Positions 18,891 to 27,581 of a stretch of DNA of 64,000 bases are shown here, in pieces. The notes below the pieces were generated by a model. That model saw nothing but the letters and a program-made list of their open reading frames with translations. It did no database searches and was not told the origin of the DNA. Position numbers and translations under genes: made by a program. Positions within the stretch are counted from its first letter, which is position 1; each line of letters starts with the position of its first letter. The stretch is from Chloracidobacterium sp. (GTDB taxonomy: Bacteria; Acidobacteriota; Blastocatellia; Pyrinomonadales; Pyrinomonadaceae): positions 372,001-436,000 of the forward strand of contig JADKKB010000005.1 in the NCBI GenBank assembly GCA_016720705.1. The letters are read 5' to 3'.

Positions 18891-19067
18891 ATGAGAAAGA
18901 TCATTTGGTGGGATTTTGAGAGAGCTTCGTGGCAGTGGGACGTACTTTGTCTATTGATAATGGCGTTTATCTTTTTGACACCAAAGACGTGGTTCGAAAA
19001 GGTAGAACAGAATGCAACCCAATCGCCCTCGGCGGTCGTCAAACCCACTTCGCCGGTTACTAAATAG
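18891..19067 (+). CDS. 58-residue putative membrane protein
   Basis: A short ORF fitting tightly between the ABC ATPase (11 bases upstream) and the LolA-like gene (22 bases downstream). The product has a Trp-rich N-terminus (IIWWDFE, then ASWQWDV) and one hydrophobic helix (VLCLLIMAFIFLTP, about residues 18-31). A polar Ser/Pro/Thr tail follows. Single-pass topology and tight operon packing make it credible as a real gene. I know no family for it. It may be an accessory factor of the neighbouring transporter or lipoprotein carrier. Confidence 0.6.
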   Translation: MRKIIWWDFERASWQWDVLCLLIMAFIFLTPKTWFEKVEQNATQSPSAVVKPTSPVTK

Positions 19068-19089
19068 TATCGGCGTTAAGGTATTGAAT

Positions 19090-19794
19090 ATGAAGAGTAG
19101 AGCAAAAGTTATCAGACTTGGATTGGCGGCCGTCGGCCTCGCGCTGTTTTTCGGCGTATTTGCGGCGGATGCAACTAACGCGCAGGTTCTGCGCGAGGTT
19201 CTCAACCGGATGGATCTCAACTACAAGGGCCTGAGTTCGCTGCAATCAGACGTTACACTTGTTAAGTACAATGATCAGATCGGAAAGAGCGATACGTCCA
19301 TCGGCAGTACAAGCTATTTGCCGAAAACGCCGAAGCGGGTTATGTACGTCCGCATCGATTGGACCAAGCCTGTCGCTGAGAGCATCGTGGTGATCGGCGA
19401 AGATTACGTTATGTACCGCCCGACGCTGAGCCAGGTGATCAAGGGCAAGGCTAACAGTTCGAAAAACTCCAAGGTTCCCGGCAACGCACTTTCGTTCGTG
19501 AGTATGTCTAAGGCCCAACTTCAAGCAAACTATGACGTGGGGTATGTCGGCGAAGAAGAGATCAAAGGCGGGATCAAGACCTGGCACGTACTTTTGACGC
19601 CTAAGACGGCGACGAGTTACAAAACGGCCGAACTCTGGGTGGATGCCGATGGTATGCCGCGGCAAGCCCGGATCAATGAGAATAACGGCGATACGACGAC
19701 GATACTTTTGTCCGCGATCAAAAAGAACGTCAAGCTTGATACCTCGGTGTTCAAGCTCTCATACCCGAGCGGCACCAAAGAGATCAAGGGTTAA
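19090..19794 (+). CDS. LolA-like outer-membrane lipoprotein carrier protein
   Basis: A 234-residue exported protein of the LolA-like fold, expected to shuttle lipoproteins or lipids across the periplasm. A signal peptide (residues 1-26, ending ATNAQ) precedes an N-terminal helix VLREVLNRMDLNYKGLSSLQSDVTL, typical of LolA relatives. Beta strands such as KRVMYVRIDW, then AESIVVIGEDYVMYRP, and AELWVDADGMPRQARI follow. I chose the ATG at 19090 because it is followed directly by the signal peptide. A longer reading from 19012 overlaps the small upstream ORF. Downstream is an intrinsic terminator. Confidence 0.78.
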   Translation: MKSRAKVIRLGLAAVGLALFFGVFAADATNAQVLREVLNRMDLNYKGLSSLQSDVTLVKYNDQIGKSDTSIGSTSYLPKTPKRVMYVRIDWTKPVAESIVVIGEDYVMYRPTLSQVIKGKANSSKNSKVPGNALSFVSMSKAQLQANYDVGYVGEEEIKGGIKTWHVLLTPKTATSYKTAELWVDADGMPRQARINENNGDTTTILLSAIKKNVKLDTSVFKLSYPSGTKEIKG

Positions 19795-19814
19795 TTCGCC
19801 GTTGTTTATTAACA

Positions 19815-19857
19815 AAATCGAGCCCCGACCGAATCGTTTCGGTACGGGGCGATTTTA
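19815..19857. terminator. Intrinsic terminator after the LolA-like gene
   Basis: The stem GCCCCGACCGAA (from 19822) pairs with TTCGGTACGGGGC (to 19850), with one bulged base and a TCG loop. The flanks AAAATCG and CGATTTTA extend the pairing and supply U-tracts in both directions. Confidence 0.75.
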
Positions 19858-19924
19858 TTGAATTTGAAATAGAACCGACCAGAATCTATAATCAGAAGTT
19901 TAGTTATCGCGGTCAGAAGATCTT

Positions 19925-20947
19925 ATGCCAAAGGCAAGCAGTTTTAGCAGATTCACACGCGGAGTTCGCCACACGGTCCGGGCATTTGCCTCGACGCGGC
20001 ATCCGGTGCTGGTACATATCGTGCCGATGCGTCGTTGTAATCTCGCCTGTACGTATTGCAACGAGTATGACAAAACGAGCGATCCGGTACCGATCGACGT
20101 AATGCTCAAGCGTATCGATAAACTCGCCGAATTCGGGTCGTCGGTGATCACTATTTCCGGCGGCGAACCGATGATGCACCCGGAGATATTCGAGATCATT
20201 GCCCGCATCCGCCATCACGGGATGATTGCGGGATTGATCTCTAACGGCTATTACTTTCAGGTCGATAAGATCAAAAAGCTGAATGAAGCAGGCCTCGATT
20301 ATCTGCAGATCTCGATCGATAATGTGACGCCCGACGACGTTTCGAAAAAGAGCCTCAAGGTGCTCGATTCTAAGCTCGTCAATCTGCACGATCACGCCAA
20401 ATTTAAGGTTAATATCAATTCTGTGGTCGGTGGCGGCGTTGCCAATCCGGATGAGGCTCTAATCATTGCAAACCGTGCTCTCGAACTCGGGTTTTCGTCT
20501 ACGGTCGGCATCATTCACGACGGCGACGGCCTCAACAAGGGCCTGACGGACCGTGAAAAAGAGGTTTACAAAGAGATCAAGGCCAAAGGTGCCCGCTCCT
20601 ATGCCCGTTGGAATTGGTTTCAGGACGAACTCGTGGACGGCGGCGAATACGAATGGCGTTGCCGTGCCGGATCTAGATATCTGTACGTTGACGAAGGCGG
20701 GATCGTTAGTTGGTGTTCCCAACAACGCGGAACACCGGGAATTCCGCTGCTCGAGTACACGCACGAAGACCTCAAACGCGAGTACCATACTGAAAAATGG
20801 TGCGCTCCGACCTGTACGATCCAATGCGTACATCAGGTAGGCCATCTCGACGCTTGGCGTGACCCGCAAATTTCGCTGGCTGATTATACCAAGCGTAATG
20901 GCGGATTGAAGAAGGAAACCGTCGCCAGTGTCATTAACGCGGAGTAG
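19925..20947 (+). CDS. Radical SAM protein
   Basis: A 340-residue radical S-adenosylmethionine enzyme. The cluster motif CNLACTYC (Cys38, Cys42, Cys45) binds the [4Fe-4S] that cleaves SAM. ISGGEPMMHPE is the SAM-binding GGE motif and GLISNGYYF continues the barrel. A late cysteine group (CSQQRG, then CAPTCTIQCVH) resembles the auxiliary-cluster or SPASM-like regions of peptide- or lipid-modifying members, but I cannot fix the subfamily. It precedes a small NTF2-like gene by 10 bases. Substrate unknown. Confidence 0.85.
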   Translation: MPKASSFSRFTRGVRHTVRAFASTRHPVLVHIVPMRRCNLACTYCNEYDKTSDPVPIDVMLKRIDKLAEFGSSVITISGGEPMMHPEIFEIIARIRHHGMIAGLISNGYYFQVDKIKKLNEAGLDYLQISIDNVTPDDVSKKSLKVLDSKLVNLHDHAKFKVNINSVVGGGVANPDEALIIANRALELGFSSTVGIIHDGDGLNKGLTDREKEVYKEIKAKGARSYARWNWFQDELVDGGEYEWRCRAGSRYLYVDEGGIVSWCSQQRGTPGIPLLEYTHEDLKREYHTEKWCAPTCTIQCVHQVGHLDAWRDPQISLADYTKRNGGLKKETVASVINAE

Positions 20948-20957
20948 ACCGCGACGT

Positions 20958-21344
20958 ATGAACGATACTGTCAGAGCCTGGCACAAGATGGTCGAGTCCC
21001 GCGATGTCTCGGGGCTCGATTGGCTTCTGGCGGACGACGTTGTTTTCTATTCACCTGTCGTTCACACGCCGCAGTCAGGCAAGCCGATCACACTTCGATA
21101 TCTGACGGCGGCTTACGGCGTATTCTTGAATGACACATTTCAATACGTCCGAGAGATTGTCGGCGATCACGATGCCGTACTCGAATTTGTCGTCGAGATC
21201 GACGGCATAACCGTAAATGGCGTGGATATGCTCAAATGGAATGAGAGCGGCAAACTCACGCAATTCAAAGTAATGATCCGTCCGCTTAAGGCAGTCGAAC
21301 TGATTCACCAAAAAATGGCCGCAATGCTCGCTGGCCGTTCTTAA
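20958..21344 (+). CDS. NTF2-like / SnoaL-like protein
   Basis: A 128-residue protein with the pattern of the NTF2-like superfamily: an N-terminal helix (VRAWHKMVESRDVSGLDWLLADDVVF), a Pro-bearing loop, then alternating strands ending in VDMLKWNESGKLTQFKVMIRP. The superfamily includes small ligand-binding proteins and isomerases, so no specific role can be named. I used the ATG at 20958 because a longer reading from 20928 overlaps the radical SAM gene and adds a basic, non-homologous leader. Probably co-transcribed with that gene. Confidence 0.75.
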   Translation: MNDTVRAWHKMVESRDVSGLDWLLADDVVFYSPVVHTPQSGKPITLRYLTAAYGVFLNDTFQYVREIVGDHDAVLEFVVEIDGITVNGVDMLKWNESGKLTQFKVMIRPLKAVELIHQKMAAMLAGRS

Positions 21345-21390
21345 AAATTCCCACAATAGGATATTCTTTCCATAGCGAAGGTAAACGACT

Positions 21391-22080
21391 ATGGTACACA
21401 ACGAAATGCACCGCACGCATCGCATAGGCTGGTTGCGTGCGGCTGTTTTGGGGGCGAATGACGGCATCGTGTCGACGGCATCGTTGCTGATCGGTGTGGC
21501 TGCCGCCGACTCTGGACACAGTGCAGTGATGTTGGCCGGTGTCGCCGGTTTGTTTGCCGGAGCTCTGTCGATGGCCGCCGGTGAATATGTCTCGGTCCAT
21601 TCACAAGCCGACACCGAAAAGGCGGATATTGAGCTTGAACGCAAGCACCTCGCCGACGAGCCCGAGTTTGAACTGCGTGAGCTTGCAGGGATCTACGAAG
21701 GCCGCGGCCTCGACCCGGAACTTGCACTGCAGGTGGCCGAACAGCTTATGGATCACGACGCTCTCGGTGCCCACACTCGCGACGAACTCGGGATCACCGA
21801 CACGCTGAGTGCCAATCCGTTGCAGGCCGCAGTTTTTTCGGCTGTGAGTTTTGCTATTGGTGCGACATTGCCGCTGGTGGTAGCGTACTTTGCGCCCGGG
21901 CCGCTGATGATCTGGCTGATCGCGGCCAGTTCGCTGCTGTTTCTGGCCCTGCTTGGCGGCATTGCCGCACGTGCCGGCGGTGCGGGCATAGTGACCGGTG
22001 CGGTCCGAGTGTTATTCTGGGGAGCGATCGCTATGGGGGCGACGGCACTCGTCGGAAAACTCTTTGGCGCCGTCGTTTAG
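21391..22080 (+). CDS. VIT1/CCC1-family iron/manganese transporter
   Basis: A 229-residue membrane protein of the VIT1/CCC1 family, which moves Fe2+ or Mn2+ across membranes in exchange for protons. The first helix carries AAVLGANDGIVSTASLLIGVAAA, the second GALSMAAGEYVSV. A charged metal-binding-domain-like segment (about residues 70-130) lies between helix 2 and the last three helices. The glutamate in AAGEY and the aspartate in ANDG are positions known to matter for transport. No metal-responsive operator was recognised upstream. Confidence 0.9.
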   Translation: MVHNEMHRTHRIGWLRAAVLGANDGIVSTASLLIGVAAADSGHSAVMLAGVAGLFAGALSMAAGEYVSVHSQADTEKADIELERKHLADEPEFELRELAGIYEGRGLDPELALQVAEQLMDHDALGAHTRDELGITDTLSANPLQAAVFSAVSFAIGATLPLVVAYFAPGPLMIWLIAASSLLFLALLGGIAARAGGAGIVTGAVRVLFWGAIAMGATALVGKLFGAVV

Positions 22081-22231
22081 CCTGTTTGCGGATACTCACT
22101 GGTTTTATTTACGCGTCGATCTGTGTGATCGGATCGCCGATCCATTTCGGACGCGATCGCAGGCTTCTTTCCGTCTGTTGTAAACCAAATTTGAAATATC
22201 GGCGAATCACATCCCGAGGTTCGAAGAGATA

Positions 22232-23500
22232 TTGATCATAAAGACCCTACAAATCGAATTCAGACATTGGCTGGAGTTTTTAACTATCGCCGGCGGCTCA
22301 CTTCTGGGCAGTAAACTCAGGTCGATCCTGACTGTAGTTTCGGTGATGATCGGTGTTGCCTCAGTAGCGATCGTCTCGGCGTTACTTGCCGGAGCAAGTG
22401 CATTTGTGGTCAGTCAGGTAGCTAATTTTGCACCTGACGTAGTCCGGCTCGAAAAGGCCGCGTTTCAGGATTTTTCGGGTGACGGACAGGCCTTTGTGAC
22501 CGCTCTTGCAAAACGGCCGGATATCTTGCCCGATGACCTCGACGCATTGCGAAAGCGTTTTGAGACACAACTTGAGATGGGTGCTGAGGTCACGGCCTCG
22601 TTACCGGTCCGAAATGCAGGCAAGACACTCAACGGCATCTCGATCCAGGGTGTTACGCCAAACATCACACAACTCACGACGTTAAAGGTCGCCACCGGAC
22701 GCGAATTTAACGGCACCGACGATGAACTTCGGCGAAATGTCTGTATCATCGGCGCCGACGTGGCAGACGGCCTGTATCCGACCGAGAGTCCGATCGGCAA
22801 AGAACTGAGGATCGGCCAACTTCCTTACACGGTCATTGGCGTTGCCGAACCTCGTGGGTCGATATTCGGGTCGTCACAGGATGGATTTGCTCTGATACCG
22901 CTGGGGACATTCTCAAAGATCTTCGGTGAACGAACCCGTTCGATCTCGATACTTGCCAGGTCGCTGGCCTCAGCCGGACTGTCGGTCGCAGAGACCGAGG
23001 AGGCACTGCGGTTGGGAGTACGACTGAGCCGTAAGTTGGACTCAGACGTCGGTGATGATTTCAGCCTGGTTACCGCCAAGAGTGTTCAGACATTTACGTC
23101 GAATCTGACCGGCCTGATCGGGGTGATCACTTTCCCTCTGACTCTGATCGCATTGGCGGTGGGCGGCATCGTGGTTATGAATATGATGCTCGCATCCGTT
23201 ACCGAACGGACGCGTGAGATCGGGATCCGTTTGGCGATCGGGGCAACGCGGCGTGACATCCTGACGCAGTTCTTGTTCGAGGCGTTGCTGCTCACGATCG
23301 CCGGCGGTATCTGCGGAGTTACATTTGCATTTTTGCTGATCGAGTTGGTCGCGTGGATCACCGCTCTACCGCTGTTTATGCCTATCGGATCGGTGGTCAC
23401 GGCGATCTTGATGTCCTGTTTCGTGGGTATCGTATTTGGTGTGATACCGGCGCGTCGAGCGGCAAAACTCGATCCGATCGAGGCTCTTCGCAGCGAATAG
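22232..23500 (+). CDS. ABC transporter permease, MacB/FtsX type (first of a pair)
   Basis: A 422-residue permease: one N-terminal transmembrane helix with RSILTVVSVMIGVASVAIVSAL, a periplasmic MacB-PCD domain of about 220 residues, and three C-terminal helices (FtsX domain) with TERTREIGIRLAIGATRRDIL, the loop that couples to the ATPase. The C-terminus PARRAAKLDPIEALRSE is diagnostic. The reading begins at TTG (22232), with an AG-rich stretch (GAAGAGA) just before it and no upstream in-frame ATG. The adjacent paralogue has the same 422-residue length, so they probably form a heterodimer. Confidence 0.9.
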   Translation: MIIKTLQIEFRHWLEFLTIAGGSLLGSKLRSILTVVSVMIGVASVAIVSALLAGASAFVVSQVANFAPDVVRLEKAAFQDFSGDGQAFVTALAKRPDILPDDLDALRKRFETQLEMGAEVTASLPVRNAGKTLNGISIQGVTPNITQLTTLKVATGREFNGTDDELRRNVCIIGADVADGLYPTESPIGKELRIGQLPYTVIGVAEPRGSIFGSSQDGFALIPLGTFSKIFGERTRSISILARSLASAGLSVAETEEALRLGVRLSRKLDSDVGDDFSLVTAKSVQTFTSNLTGLIGVITFPLTLIALAVGGIVVMNMMLASVTERTREIGIRLAIGATRRDILTQFLFEALLLTIAGGICGVTFAFLLIELVAWITALPLFMPIGSVVTAILMSCFVGIVFGVIPARRAAKLDPIEALRSE

Positions 23501-23507
23501 TGGGTAT

Positions 23508-24776
23508 ATGAGTCTAAACCTCCAAATTGCCAAAGATACGGTCACAGCGGTGTTTGCGTCGCTGTGGTCGTACAAACTGCGTGCCGCACTGACCCTGACG
23601 GGCGTGATCATCGGAACGGCGGTCGTCTCGATGGTCGGAGCGATCCTCACAGGACTTTCCGAAAGGGTCGCCGCCGTGACGGAAGAGTCATCGCCGAATG
23701 CAATCTATTTTACAAAAGGAGCGAAGATCGGGCCTTCGTTTGAAACACCGACGGCCGAGGAACGTCAGCGGAAGGAACTGACGTACGAGGACGCCCTCGC
23801 GATAGCAGCGTTGCCGGGGCTTAAGGCGGTTTCGCCGCAGAAAGTGATCGGCGATTACGGCCCGACCGCAAATCCGCCAAAGATCAACGGAAATGGCCGC
23901 GAGGGTTTTAATCCGTTGATCCTCGGCGTCTGGGAAAATTATCCTGAGATAAGTTCGATCACTCTCGCATCCGGACGCTTTTTTACAGATTACGAACGAA
24001 AAAACAGGAGTGCCGTCGCCGTGCTCGGCCACCGCATCGCGACCCAGATCTTCGAAGACAGCGACCCGATCGATCAGACCGTTAAGATCAATGGCCGCAT
24101 ATTCCGGGTGGTCGGCGTCGTCGCTGATCCGGCGGGCCAGGGCGTGATCGGCAGTGACGATATCGAGCTGCGCTCGGTTTACATCCCATTTGAAACTGCT
24201 CTGAAATTTTATCCCGAGATCAAAAATACCGTGATCTGCGTCAGAGCATTTCAGGGCAAAACTGACGAGGCACTCGACGAGGTCTCGGCCGTACTGCGCC
24301 AGCGACGCGGCGTCGGGCCAAATGAGCCCAATAATTTTGGAGCCAATAAGGCGGAGCAGATCTTTGAAGTCGTCAATCAAGCTATCTCGGGCCTTGCGGC
24401 CATCGTCGTTCCGATCGCACTCGCAAGCCTTCTGGTAGGCGGCCTTGGCGTAATGAATATAATGCTTGTCTCAGTTACCGAACGCACTGCCGAGGTTGGG
24501 ATCCGGCGGGCGGTCGGTGCAAAAAAATCCGACATTCTCTTTCAGTTTTTGACTGAGGCCGTGGTATTGACGGGGTTTGGCGGTATTATCGGTATTCTCA
24601 TCGGTCTGGCTGCGGCATTGCTCATCCGGCTTGCCATCAGTTTTCCGACAGTTGTTCCGCTGTGGGCTGTGGTTTCGGGCTTTTTCACGTCGATGCTGAT
24701 CGGTCTCGTCGCCGGCATCTATCCGGCGTGGCGAGCGGCCAATCTCGATCCGGTCCACGCGATGCGCGGCGATTGA
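23508..24776 (+). CDS. ABC transporter permease, MacB/FtsX type (second of a pair)
   Basis: A second 422-residue MacB/FtsX-type permease, starting eight bases after the first. It has the same architecture: N-terminal helix (LRAALTLTGVIIGTAVVSMVGAIL), periplasmic domain, and three C-terminal helices with TERTAEVGIRRAVGAKKSDIL. It ends in PAWRAANLDPVHAMRGD. Neither permease carries a fused ATPase. The LolD/MacB-type ATPase at 18205 is the only candidate in the window. The cargo could be an envelope lipoprotein, a lipid or a peptide. Confidence 0.9.
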   Translation: MSLNLQIAKDTVTAVFASLWSYKLRAALTLTGVIIGTAVVSMVGAILTGLSERVAAVTEESSPNAIYFTKGAKIGPSFETPTAEERQRKELTYEDALAIAALPGLKAVSPQKVIGDYGPTANPPKINGNGREGFNPLILGVWENYPEISSITLASGRFFTDYERKNRSAVAVLGHRIATQIFEDSDPIDQTVKINGRIFRVVGVVADPAGQGVIGSDDIELRSVYIPFETALKFYPEIKNTVICVRAFQGKTDEALDEVSAVLRQRRGVGPNEPNNFGANKAEQIFEVVNQAISGLAAIVVPIALASLLVGGLGVMNIMLVSVTERTAEVGIRRAVGAKKSDILFQFLTEAVVLTGFGGIIGILIGLAAALLIRLAISFPTVVPLWAVVSGFFTSMLIGLVAGIYPAWRAANLDPVHAMRGD

Positions 24777-24903
24777 TCGGCCGTGCATTCACGCCTCTTT
24801 CGGCGCTTGTAACTAAAGCCATTTGAGCATAATCTTTTGATAGGCGCCGGAGAATTTGTCTTTCCCGGCAGTTTCTCCGAATCTTCATTCTCTGGAGGTT
24901 GAA

Positions 24904-25767
24904 ATGGAGAATATACGAGATCGAGCCCGCAACGTCATTGACGCAAATCTGCCATTCAATGCCATTTACACGTCGAATCAGAATCCGCCGTTTTACCAAA
25001 ACGAGTTTTCAAGGCTTACTAACACAAGTCACTTGGTCCTGATGGCCAACTGGGAAGCCGGAGGCCGTATGACGGCTTGTAATGGATTCGTCAATTGGTA
25101 TGCCCAGCAGATCGGAATTAAGGACATCACCAACTGGTTCAATCTAGAGCAGGCTCTCGGTTATATGTACAAAACTGACGCGTGGGTCACCCCTGCGGCC
25201 GGGCTCAGGCCGAAATACGGTGATATTTTGCGACACAAAAAGTATCACGTCGACGTAGCACTTGATTTCGAAGGGCCGTTTCTTGTTCGGGCGGCCGCCG
25301 GACAGGGCGACGGAACAGAGCACAGTATGCACCGGCGACCGCCGTTTACTCAGGAGGCTCTGTTGTCGGAATATGACGTTCTGCGTCGGGTTCGGGGCGA
25401 TTTGCCGTACGACCCATTTAAGCTCGAAGGCTGGCTTGATATCGAGCTATATTTCTCTTCGCCTCAGTTCGTGCCTGTACCGGAGTGGTTGGTCGGATGG
25501 TGGCATATCTATTGGCGCGGACAGGACTATTATTACTATTTTGACCGCGACTATGTTGTTAAATGGACGCAGGTCAGACCTCCGACGTGGATAACTCCGT
25601 TCGGTGAGAGCGGAAAAGGTACTTTTTCCGTCGATTATCCTTTCGTGACCACGATGTGGGACCAAACGGGTACGATCGAGAAGTTTGTTATCGAGCCTTT
25701 GTCCGACGATAGGAATATGGCCGGTATGCTCAACGATACCGAGATAATCACCGCCGTAAAGATGTAG
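24904..25767 (+). CDS. Putative NlpC/P60- or CHAP-like cysteine-hydrolase-fold protein
   Basis: A 287-residue protein without a signal peptide. The segment MTACNGFVNWYAQQIG (Cys59) followed by YGDILRH and HVDVALDFEG (His115) resembles the order of catalytic Cys, GDL loop and His strand in NlpC/P60 and CHAP amidases and peptidases. This is pattern recognition, not an alignment. The C-terminal half is very rich in aromatic residues (WLVGWWHIYWRG, then DYYYYFDRDYVVKW, about residues 186-212), suggesting a separate beta-rich domain. I chose the ATG at 24904 because GGAGG lies nine bases upstream. It stands alone between the permeases and FTCD. Function unknown. Confidence 0.6.
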   Translation: MENIRDRARNVIDANLPFNAIYTSNQNPPFYQNEFSRLTNTSHLVLMANWEAGGRMTACNGFVNWYAQQIGIKDITNWFNLEQALGYMYKTDAWVTPAAGLRPKYGDILRHKKYHVDVALDFEGPFLVRAAAGQGDGTEHSMHRRPPFTQEALLSEYDVLRRVRGDLPYDPFKLEGWLDIELYFSSPQFVPVPEWLVGWWHIYWRGQDYYYYFDRDYVVKWTQVRPPTWITPFGESGKGTFSVDYPFVTTMWDQTGTIEKFVIEPLSDDRNMAGMLNDTEIITAVKM

Positions 25768-25840
25768 CTCGTAGCGGCTGAGCAACCCAAATTGGAGAAA
25801 GCACGGTTTTCGCTTATCATTTTTAGATCAACTATTGTTT

Positions 25841-27538
25841 ATGAAAAAGCTGATCGAATGTGTCCCAAACTTTAGCGAAGGCCGCGATATGGGCGTGATC
25901 AAACAGATCACCGATGAGATCGAACGGATCGACGGCGTCAAACTGCTCGATGTCGATCCCGGGGCGACCACCAATCGCACCGTAGTTACCTTCGTCGGTG
26001 AGCCCGAGGCTGTCATCGAAGCAGCCTTTGCCGCCGTTAAAATGGCTCAGGAACTGATCGATATGCGCCATCACAGAGGCGACCATCCGCGCTTTGGGGC
26101 GACAGATGTTTGCCCACTGGTGCCGATTTCGGGCGTCACGATGGATGAGACGGCCGAGTATGCCCGGCGACTTGCCAAACGTATCGGCAGCGAACTTTCG
26201 ATCCCTGTATATTGCTACGAAGATGCGGCATTCCAAGACGATCGCCGCAATCTCGCCAACTGTCGCGAGGGCGAGTACGAAGCGCTGCCCGAAAGGCTTG
26301 TGAGCGACGATTGGCAGCCCGACTTTGGCCCCGCTGAATTTACGGAGACCGTGGCACGTTCCGGTGCGACGGCCGTGGGGGCTCGAGACTTTCTGATCGC
26401 GGTAAATTTCAATCTGAACACGACCTCGACGCGGCGGGCAAACGCCATTGCTTTCGACGTTCGCGAAAAGGGACGCCCGCTGCGTGAGGGCAACCCGATC
26501 ACCGGCAAAGCCGTGGTCGATGATAACGGCGAACCGGTGATGCTGCCCGGTACGCTCAAGGGAACCAAGGCGATCGGCTGGTTTATCGAGGAATACGGCA
26601 TCGCTCAGGTGTCGATGAATATCACAAACCTCAGCGAAACGCCGCTTCACGTCGCCTTTGACGAGGTCAGCGAAAAGGCTCGATCGCGCGGAATTCGGGT
26701 TACGGGCCTCGAGATCGTCGGCCTCGTTCCAAAAAAGGCGATCATCGATGCCGGAGAATATTATTTGACGAAACAGCAGCGGTCGCTCGGTATTACCGAC
26801 GCCGAGATCATTAAGATCGCGATCAGATCGATGGGGCTCGACGATCTCAAACCCTTTATTGCGGACGAAAAGATCATCGAATACGTAATTGCCGCCGGAG
26901 AATCTGTAAAGAGGCTCGTCGATATGACCTGTGTCGAATTTGCCGACGAAACCGCGTCGGAATCACCGGCGCCGGGCGGCGGTTCGATCTCGGCTTATCT
27001 CGGGGCGTTGGGTGCGGCACTGGCGGCGATGGTCGCTAATCTCTCTTCGCACAAGGCGGGTTGGGATGACCGTTGGGAAGAGTTTTCGGATCAGGCGGTC
27101 AGGGCACAATTGATCAAGGACGATCTGCTCGCACTTGTTGACGAAGACACTAACTCATTTAACCTCGTGATGGACGCATTCGGCTTGCCCAAAACTACCG
27201 CCGAAGAAAGGTCGGCCCGCACTGACGCCATTCAGCAGGCGACCAAATACGCGACCGAGGTGCCTCTCCGAACGATGCGGCGGACGTTTGACGCATTTGA
27301 AGTGATACGGGCAATGGCCGAAAACGGAAACCCAAATTCTGTGACAGACGCCGGCGTCGGAGCTCTTTGCGCCCGTTCGGCGATTATGGGAGCGTTTCTG
27401 AATGTCAAAATCAACGCGGCGGGCCTCAAAGACCGAGCATTTGCGGATGAAATATTGACGGAAGGCTCCGAGATCGAAAAGCGAACTATCGTGCAGGAAA
27501 CTGAGATAATGCAGATCGTTAACCAAAAGATCGGCTGA
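25841..27538 (+). CDS. ftcD: Bifunctional glutamate formimidoyltransferase / formimidoyl-THF cyclodeaminase
   Basis: This enzyme completes histidine degradation. The N-terminal part moves the formimino group from formiminoglutamate to tetrahydrofolate; the C-terminal part releases ammonia to give methenyl-THF. The 565-residue protein starts with KLIECVPNFSEGRD. The transferase domain (about 1-300) includes HRGDHPRFGATDVCP, with the catalytic-histidine region. The cyclodeaminase domain (about 360-560) carries ESPAPGGGSISAYLGALGAAL and ALVDEDTNSFN. The fused form is found in animals and some bacteria. The ATG at 25841 gives the canonical start; a TTG two codons earlier is less likely. No other hut genes are in the window. 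Confidence 0.93.
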   Translation: MKKLIECVPNFSEGRDMGVIKQITDEIERIDGVKLLDVDPGATTNRTVVTFVGEPEAVIEAAFAAVKMAQELIDMRHHRGDHPRFGATDVCPLVPISGVTMDETAEYARRLAKRIGSELSIPVYCYEDAAFQDDRRNLANCREGEYEALPERLVSDDWQPDFGPAEFTETVARSGATAVGARDFLIAVNFNLNTTSTRRANAIAFDVREKGRPLREGNPITGKAVVDDNGEPVMLPGTLKGTKAIGWFIEEYGIAQVSMNITNLSETPLHVAFDEVSEKARSRGIRVTGLEIVGLVPKKAIIDAGEYYLTKQQRSLGITDAEIIKIAIRSMGLDDLKPFIADEKIIEYVIAAGESVKRLVDMTCVEFADETASESPAPGGGSISAYLGALGAALAAMVANLSSHKAGWDDRWEEFSDQAVRAQLIKDDLLALVDEDTNSFNLVMDAFGLPKTTAEERSARTDAIQQATKYATEVPLRTMRRTFDAFEVIRAMAENGNPNSVTDAGVGALCARSAIMGAFLNVKINAAGLKDRAFADEILTEGSEIEKRTIVQETEIMQIVNQKIG

Positions 27539-27581
27539 TCATTTGCCTCGGCAATATTGGCTGATGCACGGGAGGATCAGA

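Noticed and set aside
22081..22231. Possible tRNA at the GGTTCGAA motif near 22219
   Set aside because: No acceptor stem, D-arm or anticodon stem could be paired around it.
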